DNA of 64,000 nt from positions 62,001 through 126,000 of the forward strand of contig NZ_JALIFO010000013.1 of the NCBI RefSeq assembly GCF_022867805.1, written 5' to 3'. The notes under the pieces are model-generated. The model saw nothing but the letters and a program-made list of their open reading frames with translations. It searched no databases and had not been told where the DNA came from. Below are positions 1 through 5,625 of the stretch, one piece after another. A program made the translations under genes and the position numbers. How positions within the stretch are numbered: the stretch's first letter is position 1; every line of letters starts with the position of its first letter. The DNA comes from Cuneatibacter sp. NSJ-177 (GTDB taxonomy: Bacteria; Bacillota; Clostridia; Lachnospirales; Lachnospiraceae).

Positions 1-43
1 AAAGCAGATTTACGAAAAACCTGCTCCATGGTACTTTCATCCT

Positions 44-922
44 CTAAAACAAATCCCACAAATTCAACTGCATCGCTTCCGCCTTGTCCTCAAATTCAAA
101 CAGATAGCGGAATATTTGATCGTTATTGTGTATGATCCCATGTTGATCGCACTTTTGGTGGAACAGACGCATTAGGTGATTCTCATTAGGACTGCTCACC
201 ATATATTGATATCCATAGGTTCGAATATATTTCTCCTTCAATGTTGGAAACAGACGGTCCAACTGCCTATAGAAATATTCTCTGTTTCCTTCTCGTAGTG
301 TCAATCCCATACCAAAGCAGAGAACGCCGGTCACCTTCGCCTCCGCGCACAAATCTAATATACCAGAGATGTTTTCTTCCGTATCATTGATGAACGGTAA
401 GATTGGACTAAGCCAGACAACCGTTGGTATTCCTGCGTCGCGCAGTTTCCTTAAAACTTCAAAACGCTCGCTTGTCGTACTGACATTCGGCTCTATTTTT
501 CTGCACAAATGATCATCGAAAGTAGTCAGAGTCATTTGTACGACACACTTAGACTTTTCGTTGATTTTCTGCAACAAGTCAAAATCCCGCATAATGCGGT
601 TGGATTTCGTAATGACAGTAAAACCAAAACCATATTTTTCTATCAGGGATAACGCTTTTCTGACATGGCCGATCTCCATTTCAAGCGGAATATAGGGGTC
701 CGTCATCGAGCCTGTTCCGATCATACACTTTTTTCGTTTGCGTTTGAGGGCGTCCTCCAATAATTCAATCGCATTCTCTTTGACCTCTATATCTTCGAAA
801 TCGTGGGCCATATGATAGCACGTGCTTCTGGAGTCGCAATAAATACACCCGTGTGTGCAGCCGCGATATAAATTCATTCCGTTTTTGGGTGACAAGATCC
901 CTTTTGCCTTTCCATAGTGCAT
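44..922 (-). CDS. Radical SAM protein, SPL/Rv2578c-like
   Basis: 292 aa. The Fe-S cluster motif of radical SAM enzymes is near the N-terminus (C22, C26, C29 in GCTHGCIYC), followed by a glycine-rich segment (MIGTGSMTDPYIPLE) typical of the spore-photoproduct-lyase-like subgroup often annotated as 'SPL family radical SAM protein'. Such enzymes cleave S-adenosylmethionine to a 5'-deoxyadenosyl radical in the cytoplasm; the substrate of this subgroup is not known. The start has an AGAGGA sequence about 9 bases upstream. It stands alone, transcribed towards the left edge. The family is well supported; a true photoproduct lyase function is not. Confidence 0.85.
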   Translation of the reverse strand: MHYGKAKGILSPKNGMNLYRGCTHGCIYCDSRSTCYHMAHDFEDIEVKENAIELLEDALKRKRKKCMIGTGSMTDPYIPLEMEIGHVRKALSLIEKYGFGFTVITKSNRIMRDFDLLQKINEKSKCVVQMTLTTFDDHLCRKIEPNVSTTSERFEVLRKLRDAGIPTVVWLSPILPFINDTEENISGILDLCAEAKVTGVLCFGMGLTLREGNREYFYRQLDRLFPTLKEKYIRTYGYQYMVSSPNENHLMRLFHQKCDQHGIIHNNDQIFRYLFEFEDKAEAMQLNLWDLF

Positions 923-1183
923 GGTATTGTCCTCTCGTCAATTTATCAAAGTTCTTCCTAATTATAAACCATTTTCCATGATCCTGCCGGAATCGCTTGT
1001 GGCTGCCACTGCTTTCATAAAAATCAATGCCGAAGCCGGTCCGGTCCATCTCCTGTCTGCTCTGCTTCTCCATGGTATATCTATGATATCAAACGAATCA
1101 TGACACCATCTTGTCAAGTTTGTTTTTGAATCCTATTTCCTGAACCAATATGGGAGATAAAAGGCAAGACTTTCCCTTGATAG
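923..1183. other. Upstream region of the radical SAM gene, no gene recognised
   Basis: On the minus strand this stretch has a TTGACA near 1111-1116 and a TGATAT about 20 bases further, an unusually long spacer like those of MerR-controlled promoters, with ATGAT/ATATCAT half-sites around it. A minus-strand reading frame starting at 1073 overlaps the radical SAM gene in another frame. It lacks a ribosome binding site and resembles nothing I know, so it is not called. Confidence 0.35.
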
Positions 1184-1226
1184 AAAAAGAGTTCAAAAAT
1201 CCTTTCCGGTTTTGAACTCTTTTTTT
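1184..1226. terminator. Bidirectional intrinsic terminator
   Basis: A perfect stem (aaaaagagttcaaaa at 1184-1198 against ttttgaactcttttt from 1210) with a short loop and T-rich tracts on both strands. It lies just beyond the stop of the BlaI-type gene on the minus strand and would stop transcripts from either side. Confidence 0.8.
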
Positions 1227-1315
1227 ATCAAGAAAGCCCTGCCGCCACACGTTTTTCACGCCTGTGAGCCCACGAGCCCTATTCTATTTTCTCTTAACGG
1301 CTGTCCGGTTCCTTC

Positions 1316-1693
1316 TCACTCCCAGCACCCGTCCAGCAACGCTTTCCATTTTCCACTTTCTTCTTTTGTCATGTCCGACACTTTAAATAATGCCGCCACT
1401 AAATCATAAGCGGAACCTCCATACCACTCATCCCTTAATGTCTTAACCTGTGCATCCGTAAAATCTTCCTGAACAACTTCTGCATGGTACTGATAGGAAT
1501 GATGCTTTTTATAACGACTGACAAAGCCCTTATTCTCCAAGATCTTTAAAAAGGTCGCAACCGTATTGTTTGCGTACTCTTTGTCATACCGTTCTCTGAT
1601 CCGTTCCGTAATCTCCAGTACGGTTAAGTCTTCATCGGATTCCCAAATACATTTCATGACCCGCCCTTCTGCAGGCGCCAGCGACAGTTTCAT
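1316..1693 (-). CDS. BlaI/MecI/CopY-family transcriptional repressor
   Basis: 125 aa, normal for the family. The N-terminal winged helix (about residues 5-75) has the familiar pattern: LAPAEGRVMKCIWE, then VLEITERI, then NNTVATFLKILENKGFV as recognition helix; the C-terminal part is the dimerisation helix region. A strong AAAGGAGG lies 5-6 bases before the ATG. BlaI relatives repress beta-lactam-resistance or copper genes and are inactivated by a BlaR1-type sensor protease or by metal. No BlaR1 partner or beta-lactamase is next to it and a terminator follows directly, so it is an orphan whose target is unknown. Confidence 0.88.
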   Translation of the reverse strand: MKLSLAPAEGRVMKCIWESDEDLTVLEITERIRERYDKEYANNTVATFLKILENKGFVSRYKKHHSYQYHAEVVQEDFTDAQVKTLRDEWYGGSAYDLVAALFKVSDMTKEESGKWKALLDGCWE

Positions 1694-1813
1694 CGTACCT
1701 CCTTTCGTGGACCTTCCGCCGTAAATCTGGCGGACAGGTTTCAGATTCTTGCTCTTTCGTCTTACAAACGTATTCCTTCGTAATTTTAGGAATTATCTTA
1801 AATAGAATATCAT

Positions 1814-1827
1814 GGGAATGATTTCCC
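1814..1827 (-). promoter_or_regulatory. Operator-like dyad within a putative promoter for the BlaI-type gene
   Basis: On the minus strand, TTGTTG and TATTCT are 17 bases apart and the spacer contains the dyad GGGAA-N4-TTCCC. This would place a regulator site between the -35 and -10 elements and give a leader of about 110 bases. It is a plausible autoregulation site, inferred from sequence only. Confidence 0.4.
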
Positions 1828-2198
1828 AACAAGTATTTTTCCTTAAAATATTCTTAATTTTGTGGTCAAAATTGGTAAGGTTTTGTGGGAAAGATTAGCC
1901 AAATCCAATTTGGCTTCCAATTCTGCCGGCGCTTTTCTTTTACTCCTTTTGTAAGATATCATATCATAGCTTTGATCAAGAAATAAGAGGAAGGAACAAA
2001 AGCAGGATTTTTCAGGTAAAACAGATCCCTTTTGCAGCGTAGGTCTGCAACTTCAAAAGATTTTCCATCGGTTCCCGTCCTCTGCCGGAAGCACAATTCC
2101 CTGCTGCCCTATCCCGCTCAAAAAATACAGGTTCCAAATGGCCATCCTTGGCAATTTGAAAGCTGTCGTGTACCTGGCCGGCTTGTAATCAGTACCCG

Positions 2199-2226
2199 AA
2201 AAACGCGCTGGATATTTACCAGCGCT
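2199..2226 (-). terminator. Intrinsic terminator after the phosphoribosyltransferase gene
   Basis: On the minus strand GCGCTGG-taaatat-CCAGCGC is followed by GTTTTTC. It lies about 160 bases beyond the stop codon of the phosphoribosyltransferase gene and is the first good terminator on that strand. Confidence 0.6.
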
Positions 2227-2326
2227 TCGGGGCTCGAACGTTCTTTCCAATATGGCAGAAATCAAAAATGGGGTGTGCAGCATAGTTTTATATTTGAATT
2301 ACGGCTGTGGTAGAGTTTCCAATCCG

Positions 2327-2373
2327 TCAGAGAACCGGGAGTATTGCCGCCGCGGCTCTCCTGGTTCTCTGAC
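2327..2373. repeat. 16-bp inverted repeat just downstream of the phosphoribosyltransferase stop
   Basis: Arms 2327-2342 and 2358-2373 pair over 16 positions with a single G-T type mismatch around a GC-rich 15-base loop. On the plus strand it is followed by a T-rich run (attttttata), on the minus strand it is not. It may act as an RNA-stabilising hairpin at the 3' end of the gene to its right. Confidence 0.55.
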
Positions 2374-2385
2374 TGTCTCTATTTT

Positions 2386-3027
2386 TTATAGAACAGAATA
2401 TCCAAAACTGTTTGCCAACGCATCCAATCGGACGCCTGCCTTGCACTGTGGACAATCATGATAGTCCGTGACCTGATAATCCGGAAGATCTTCTTTTCCA
2501 AACAAATGGGAAATCCGGAATCCGTCCAGTTCATCGTAGGCAGAAAAGATCGCTGCAATTCCGGCGATTTTACCTCCGTAATACTCAATGCACTCGATCG
2601 CTCTTTTGGCTGTCTGGCCGGAGGCAATGGCGTCAATCATGATCAGCACGTTCTGATCCCGAATCATCGGCTGTGTATTATCCCGTAAGATCAATTGGCC
2701 ATTGGCGTTATGCTCCGGAGGAACGACATAAATATTTTTCTGACCATTTACCATGAAAAACTCATTTCTCGTCAGATGCCTGGCTAAAAAAGCACTGATC
2801 AGTTCGCTTCCGTCCAGGGCGGCGATTGTATCCACCACCTTGTCATACGCGTAATCCGCCGCCAGGGTGATAGCCGCTTCCCGGCCCATCTCATGACTCA
2901 GTTTCGCTTCTGTGATATCGATGTAATAGTTCGTATGGGCGTGAGTTGTCGCAAAATGCCCGTGCACCGCACGGATGACTACTTTTGGATTCATCCTGCA
3001 AGTAAGTTTCACTGACCGATCAATCAT
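2386..3027 (-). CDS. Divergent phosphoribosyltransferase-family protein (orotate PRTase-like)
   Basis: 213 aa. The Rossmann-like core ends in a PRPP-loop-like strand (VLIMIDAIASGQTA, about residues 125-139), and the C-terminal part carries a CPQC pair that could bind zinc. In classical type I phosphoribosyltransferases the loop reads with two acidic residues followed by T-T/S-G; here the second acid is alanine and the next residues are A-S-G, so catalysis on PRPP may be altered. Related proteins are often labelled orotate phosphoribosyltransferase, but no pyr genes are nearby. AAAGGAAG precedes the ATG. Fold assignment is good, substrate unknown. Confidence 0.7.
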   Translation of the reverse strand: MIDRSVKLTCRMNPKVVIRAVHGHFATTHAHTNYYIDITEAKLSHEMGREAAITLAADYAYDKVVDTIAALDGSELISAFLARHLTRNEFFMVNGQKNIYVVPPEHNANGQLILRDNTQPMIRDQNVLIMIDAIASGQTAKRAIECIEYYGGKIAGIAAIFSAYDELDGFRISHLFGKEDLPDYQVTDYHDCPQCKAGVRLDALANSFGYSVL

Positions 3028-3381
3028 GCGCTCACTTCCTTTCTCCAGACAATTATACTGTTTTTACGAGTTTATTATAACTCTTTTCCGTTATTATTGC
3101 AATTATTTCTTTTGTTTTTTGCTCATTTATTTTTTATGCCAGTTATTATTGTCAATTCAATCTTTTTAAAATTGTAAATAGCTATTCTTGATTTAGGTTT
3201 TTCCTATATCTTCCCTTGTCATTACTGTTGGTTGAAAAAAGGGAACAGCCCAAAATTTTTATTTTATTTACAGCCGTTGTTTTGTTCTGATCCGGAGAGC
3301 CGTCTCACCCAGCAGAGAAAACTGCACCCTCCTTCCATTTTGGCATACAATATTAGTAAACTGAACACTGATAGGTGCATT
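3028..3381. other. AT-rich divergent promoter region
   Basis: Separates the phosphoribosyltransferase gene (minus) from the SOD-like gene (plus). It holds the strong minus-strand promoter listed separately. An in-frame extension of the SOD frame back to 3232 is low-complexity and lacks similarity to the family, so it is treated as non-coding. Confidence 0.5.
3074..3102 (-). promoter_or_regulatory. Sigma-A promoter for the phosphoribosyltransferase gene
   Basis: On the minus strand TTGCAA (3097-3102) and TATAAT (3074-3079) are separated by exactly 17 bases. Predicted transcription start is near 3067, about 40 bases before the ATG at 3027. Confidence 0.7.
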
Positions 3382-3876
3382 ATGCCGCAATCTCCCACTC
3401 CACGATTAGCTTTTCTTCCGCTCCTTGAAAACAACAGCCCTCAGGCAACTGCCTGGGTCAGAGGCGGCGCATCCGCTCCCAATTTGAGCGGCCTCGTGAA
3501 ATTTTACGATGCTCCTTATGGCGGAGTTCTCATTGAGGCGGAAATCTTTGGCCTGCCGAACAAAAATGTGCCAGATTCGACCACTTTTTACGCCATGCAC
3601 ATCCACCAAGAGGGCGACTGCTCCGATAATTTTACAAAGACCGGCAATCATTATAACCCCACCATGCAGCCACATCCGAATCACGAAGGCGACCTTCTGC
3701 CGCTCTTCGGCAATTCTGGTTATGCCTGGGGCGCTTTCTTTGACAGACGTTTTCGTTTGCAGGATATCATCGGCCGTTCCGTCGTCATTCACGCCAAGCC
3801 GGATGATTTCACCACACAACCCTCCGGAGACTCCGGTGCCAAAATCGCCTGTGGAGTTATCGTTGAAACAGAATGA
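3382..3876 (+). CDS. Cu-Zn superoxide dismutase family protein
   Basis: 164 aa from the ATG chosen because family similarity begins there; the upstream extension is unlike the family. Metal ligands can be read: H73 and H75 (HIH), bridging H90 (NHYNP), H98, H101 and D104 for zinc, H136 for copper, and the disulfide pair C80/C156. There is no signal peptide, so it is cytoplasmic, unlike most bacterial SodC. The zinc loop is short (H98 to H101 is 3 residues against 9 in human SOD1), and the active-site arginine position before the second cysteine appears to be lysine (K153). Such signal-less forms occur in Clostridia. Activity would be superoxide dismutation, but the changes leave that open. Confidence 0.82.
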   Translation: MPQSPTPRLAFLPLLENNSPQATAWVRGGASAPNLSGLVKFYDAPYGGVLIEAEIFGLPNKNVPDSTTFYAMHIHQEGDCSDNFTKTGNHYNPTMQPHPNHEGDLLPLFGNSGYAWGAFFDRRFRLQDIIGRSVVIHAKPDDFTTQPSGDSGAKIACGVIVETE

Positions 3877-3908
3877 CAAAAAACCTCGTAGACCGCATAT
3901 CTACGAGG
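3877..3908. terminator. Bidirectional terminator, copy of the tRNA-Trp terminator
   Basis: Stem CCTCGTAGA/TCTACGAGG, with A6 on the left (T-run on the minus strand) and ttttccttttcc on the right. It begins one base after the SOD stop codon and would terminate that gene. It is the duplicate of the terminator at 8101-8132. Confidence 0.8.
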
Positions 3909-3945
3909 TTTTCCTTTTCCCAGGGGCAGGAAGAGTCGAACTCAC
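3878..3945 (-). repeat. Left copy of 68-bp direct repeat (putative att site)
   Basis: 66 of 68 positions match 8102-8169; the differences are at 3909 (t against c) and 3930 (g against t). The repeat comprises the last 25 bases of tRNA-Trp and its terminator. Such repeats mark the ends of elements inserted by tyrosine recombinases in tRNA 3' ends. Confidence 0.75.
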
Positions 3946-3958
3946 CTGGCTATGCCCT
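3921..3958 (-). pseudogene. Remnant of a tRNA-Trp gene
   Basis: Matches the 3' acceptor strand, T-arm and discriminator of the intact tRNA at 8145-8215. It then jumps over the anticodon and D arms (four unrelated bases, ctgg) to ctatgccct, which resembles the complement of the 5' acceptor end. Either an internally deleted tRNA copy, or a displaced 3' fragment (att site) next to a chance match. Confidence 0.6.
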
Positions 3959-4186
3959 AGCCTTTTTAATATTGTAACCGGATCAACACCGCAAACGTAT
4001 AAGATTGACGCCTGGGAATGGCGTTACGGTATAATAATGACAAACGGAAATCTCCTTATTTTTCAAGGGGTTTGAGCGTTTGTCGTTGTTTATTCAATTC
4101 CTTTTCCAGCTTTGAAAGGCAACAAAAAATCGTCGAATAAAGGAGGCTGTTGAATGAAAGACAAAAAATAATATGGGGGAATTTTA

Positions 4187-4420
4187 ATGGAAAAGCAGAA
4201 ATTTGAAGCTATTCTCATGCTTCTTGTTCCGCAGGTAGTCCACCTGATTACCGAGAATTATCCGTATGATGAAGTTACTGCCTCTAAAGAATTTTACGAT
4301 TCTAAGGTATCTTCCTTTCTGGAGCAGGAAGATACGAAGCTGTGACATTTGAGCGCGCTGACTCTGTTTCATATGTTCGATGAAGAAAAAAAGACAAGCA
4401 CATTCCCGGAGGAGGCATGA
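4187..4420 (+). pseudogene. Small accessory protein upstream of DUF3791, broken by a TGA
   Basis: The frame runs 52 codons from ATG 4187 to TGA at 4343-4345, then continues in frame for 24 more codons (HLSALTLFHMFDEE...) to TGA at 4418. As I recall the family, the residue after DTKL is tryptophan (TKLWHLSPLTL), so TGG has become TGA. GGGGGA lies about 8 bases before the ATG. These proteins precede DUF3791 and DUF3990 genes in Lachnospiraceae; their function is unknown. The 3' end overlaps the start region of the next gene as in intact cassettes. Confidence 0.65.
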
Positions 4421-4422
4421 TT

Positions 4423-4647
4423 ATGAGTAAGGAAGGCAATTTTTTAATCTATTGTACCGAACAGTATAAATCTGCAAAAGGCTTAACCGGCAGACAGGTT
4501 TCTGAACTGTTCACAAAATACCGCGTATGGGATTACATCTATTCTTGTTTTTAAGCTTTGCATACAACCGGAGAAAAGTATATTGTAGAAGATATTGAGG
4601 CAAGACAACCAGCGATGGCTTCACTGCAAATCTGGAAAATAACATGA
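4423..4647 (+). pseudogene. DUF3791-type protein, interrupted by a TAA
   Basis: MSKEGNFLIYCTEQYKSAKG... is a good match to DUF3791 proteins as I remember them. Codon 44 (4552-4554) is TAA where relatives have glutamate (F-E-ALHTTG); the conserved ALHTTGEKYIVEDI follows in frame before TGA at 4645. The GGAGG needed for initiation sits in the end of the preceding frame. DUF3791 genes are usually followed by a DUF3990 gene (ADP-ribosyltransferase-like), which is missing here. Both genes of the pair have a single nonsense change, so the cassette is dead. Confidence 0.7.
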
Positions 4648-4654
4648 ATCAGAA

Positions 4655-4690
4655 CCCGTTTATTCTAAATGAAAATTTAGAATAGGCGGG
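4655..4690. repeat. 16-bp inverted repeat, terminator-like
   Basis: CCCGTTTATTCTAAAT pairs with ATTTAGAATAGGCGGG (two G-T wobbles) around a GAAA loop. It follows the DUF3791 remnant by 8 bases and is followed by gctttctata, so it probably was the cassette's terminator on the plus strand. Confidence 0.55.
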
Positions 4691-4894
4691 GCTTTCTATA
4701 CCTAAAGTAGGGATGTCATACTATAAGATGAATACATGATTTTAGCCTAAGGCGATTCGCTTCGTGAAGCCGATGACAAAAGCCGTATTTATCTGCTATT
4801 TTGTCATAATATTAGTCATAAATGCAAGAAAAACATCCCAAACATTGCAAAAATATCAATAGCTTGTTTTTTAGCGCCTGTTGCTGGCCTGCCG
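4691..4894. other. Non-coding segment with hairpins inside the island
   Basis: Contains the small palindrome GCTTC-gt-GAAGC (about 4759-4770) and a perfect 9-bp inverted repeat ATGACAAAA (4773-4781)/TTTTGTCAT (4799-4807) with a 17-base loop, then a partial repeat of TCATAA. No gene is seen. The structure resembles recombinase arm sites or a transfer/replication origin, but nothing decides this. Confidence 0.4.
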
Positions 4895-4900
4895 AGCGTT

Positions 4901-4943
4901 ATGGTTCATGCTATCATTACTCTCGTTTTGAAGCAAAAAATAG
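4901..4943 (+). pseudogene. C-terminal remnant of a holin-like type I toxin gene
   Basis: Reads MVHAIITLVLKQK before losing frame one base short of a TAG that directly abuts hairpin 4938-4977. The intact toxin downstream ends MICAVIALLQKRK and its TAG sits at the foot of an equivalent hairpin. The 5' part and ribosome binding site of this copy are gone. Confidence 0.5.
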
Positions 4944-5026
4944 CCGTCCTGTTCCTGGTCAGAGCTGACGGCTATTTCATGTTCACCGGGACAGATGAGG
5001 TGCATTCACCTTCCGGCTGTCCTGTT
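4935..5026 (-). ncRNA. Putative antitoxin antisense RNA, unit 1 (orphan)
   Basis: A minus-strand promoter (TTGAAG 5056-5061, 17 bases, TATAAT 5033-5038) predicts a start near 5026; the terminator at 4938-4977 would end an RNA of roughly 90 bases. Its sequence and promoter are homologous to unit 2 (shared blocks ttccggct, tgttaag, attatatcc, tcaagaaaa). Its own toxin is only a fragment, so it is an orphan antitoxin or a cross-regulator of unit 2. Confidence 0.5.
4938..4977. terminator. Hairpin terminator of toxin-antitoxin unit 1
   Basis: 11-bp stem aaatagccgtc/gacggctattt. On the minus strand the stem is followed by TTTTTTGC, a good terminator for the antisense RNA reading from the right. 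Confidence 0.7.
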
Positions 5027-5032
5027 AAGGAT

Positions 5033-5061
5033 ATTATATCCGAATCTTCCGTCAGCTTCAA
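5033..5061 (-). promoter_or_regulatory. Promoter of antisense RNA 1
   Basis: TTGAAG (complement at 5056-5061), spacer of exactly 17 bases, TATAAT (complement at 5033-5038). Near-consensus sigma-A promoter, minus strand. Confidence 0.7.
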
Positions 5062-5109
5062 GAAAAAACGTCATCCACTGACCCAAGCTGCACTCCTGCA
5101 CCATGACAA

Positions 5110-5115
5110 TATAAT
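5110..5115 (+). promoter_or_regulatory. -10 element for the type I toxin mRNA
   Basis: TATAAT on the plus strand, with only a weak -35 (gctgca) 17 bases upstream. It would start an mRNA near 5122 with a leader of about 63 bases before the toxin ATG. Confidence 0.5.
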
Positions 5116-5184
5116 AGACTTACCAGAGGAGCCGGGAGGGCGTGCTTGCCATCCGTTCCGAATCTTGCGGAAGGGGGTGGTGAG

Positions 5185-5262
5185 ATGATTACATATGGGG
5201 ACTTGTTCACCTTTGTGATTATGATCTGCGCTGTGATAGCTTTGTTACAGAAGAGGAAATAG
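5185..5262 (+). CDS. Holin-like type I toxin (TxpA/BsrG-like small peptide)
   Basis: 25 aa: a short acidic/polar start (MITYGDLF), one hydrophobic membrane segment (about residues 7-21) and a basic end (QKRK). This is the pattern of 'putative holin-like toxin' peptides such as TxpA in Bacillus, which insert in the membrane and are silenced by a convergent antisense RNA overlapping the mRNA 3' end. The ribosome binding site is strong (AAGGGGGTGGTGAG, ending 1 base before ATG). The stop codon lies inside the terminator hairpin, and a strong convergent promoter lies about 100 bases downstream, as in known pairs. Toxicity is inferred. Confidence 0.72.
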   Translation: MITYGDLFTFVIMICAVIALLQKRK

Positions 5263-5352
5263 CGCCCCTGCTCTGGTAAAGTAAGGCGCTATCTCTGCAA
5301 ATTGCTTTTGTCGGAGCGGATAGGCTTAATCTATCGTTCCGGCTCTCTTGTT
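5255..5352 (-). ncRNA. Putative antitoxin antisense RNA, unit 2 (RatA-like arrangement)
   Basis: Start predicted near 5352 from the consensus promoter at 5359-5387, end at the shared hairpin 5259-5292, giving about 100 bases complementary to the toxin mRNA 3' end and stop codon. Pairing there would block translation or trigger decay. Length and ends are inferred. Confidence 0.6.
5259..5292. terminator. Shared hairpin at the toxin stop codon
   Basis: atagcgcc/ggcgctat stem with an 18-base loop. It contains the toxin TAG and is followed by tctctgcaaattgctttt on the plus strand and ttcctcttctg on the minus strand, so it can end both convergent transcripts. Confidence 0.6.
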
Positions 5353-5358
5353 AAGTCT

Positions 5359-5387
5359 ATTATATCCCATACTCCTGCCATCGTCAA
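5359..5387 (-). promoter_or_regulatory. Promoter of antisense RNA 2
   Basis: TTGACG (complement at 5382-5387), 17 bases, TATAAT (complement at 5359-5364): stronger than the toxin's own promoter, as expected for an antitoxin RNA that must be in excess. Confidence 0.75.
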
Positions 5388-5460
5388 GAAAAGCAAAAGG
5401 ATTTTTGGCGCCTTCTATGTAGTATTCTGTTATTATGGTTCGGATTTGCAAGACGATTAT

Positions 5461-5553
5461 AGTGTTCTTATGCCCCAGCACCTCCGCCACATCTTTCCCA
5501 ACCAGCCACGGCTCTCTATCGCAAAAAATATTGACCTCTTCATAGTGAATCAA
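5461..5553 (-). pseudogene. BRO/antirepressor N-terminal fragment
   Basis: About 31 codons reading ...CDREPWLVGKDVAEVLGHKNT, the signature start of BRO-N domains of phage antirepressors (relatives read GEPWFVGKDVAEALGY). After HKNT the frame runs into the antisense RNA promoter and loses similarity, so most of the domain is deleted. It points to a phage or conjugative origin of the island. Confidence 0.65.
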
Positions 5554-5575
5554 GCCTTTTCATGTGCGTTGACTA

Positions 5576-5605
5576 TTGACAATTTATAGTGCAAGGCATT
5601 AGGAT
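5576..5605 (+). promoter_or_regulatory. Promoter for the small membrane protein gene
   Basis: TTGACA (5576-5581), 18-base spacer, TAGGAT (5600-5605). Predicted start near 5612, giving a leader of only about 14 bases that still includes the AAGGAGG. Confidence 0.45.
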
Positions 5606-5625
5606 AGAGAAAAGGAGGAGCGCCT

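Larger units (their letters stand above)
1694..2385. other. Long intergenic region with several inverted repeats
   Basis: About 690 bases without a convincing gene between two minus-strand genes. It holds the dyad at 1814-1827, a perfect 8-bp inverted repeat with 3-base spacer at 1897-1915 (AGCCAAAT/ATTTGGCT), a minus-strand terminator at 2199-2226 and a 16-bp inverted repeat at 2327-2373. Short open frames at 2032-2313 (both strands) look non-coding. Confidence 0.5.

Noticed and set aside
765-1073. 102-codon minus frame ahead of the radical SAM gene
   Set aside because: It overlaps the radical SAM gene in another frame, has no ribosome binding site and the translation has no recognisable domain.
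2032-2313. Open frames on both strands between the BlaI and phosphoribosyltransferase genes
   Set aside because: No ribosome binding site, odd composition, and a terminator hairpin lies inside.
3232-3381. 50-codon N-terminal extension of the SOD-like gene
   Set aside because: It lies in the promoter region, does not resemble a signal peptide, and family similarity starts at 3382.
4343-4345. TGA read as tryptophan or selenocysteine, made attractive by the neighbouring tRNA-Trp
   Set aside because: The intact tRNA has anticodon CCA, no suppressor tRNA is visible, the partner gene has an unrelated TAA, and all other genes use TGA only as stop. Two independent nonsense mutations explain it better.
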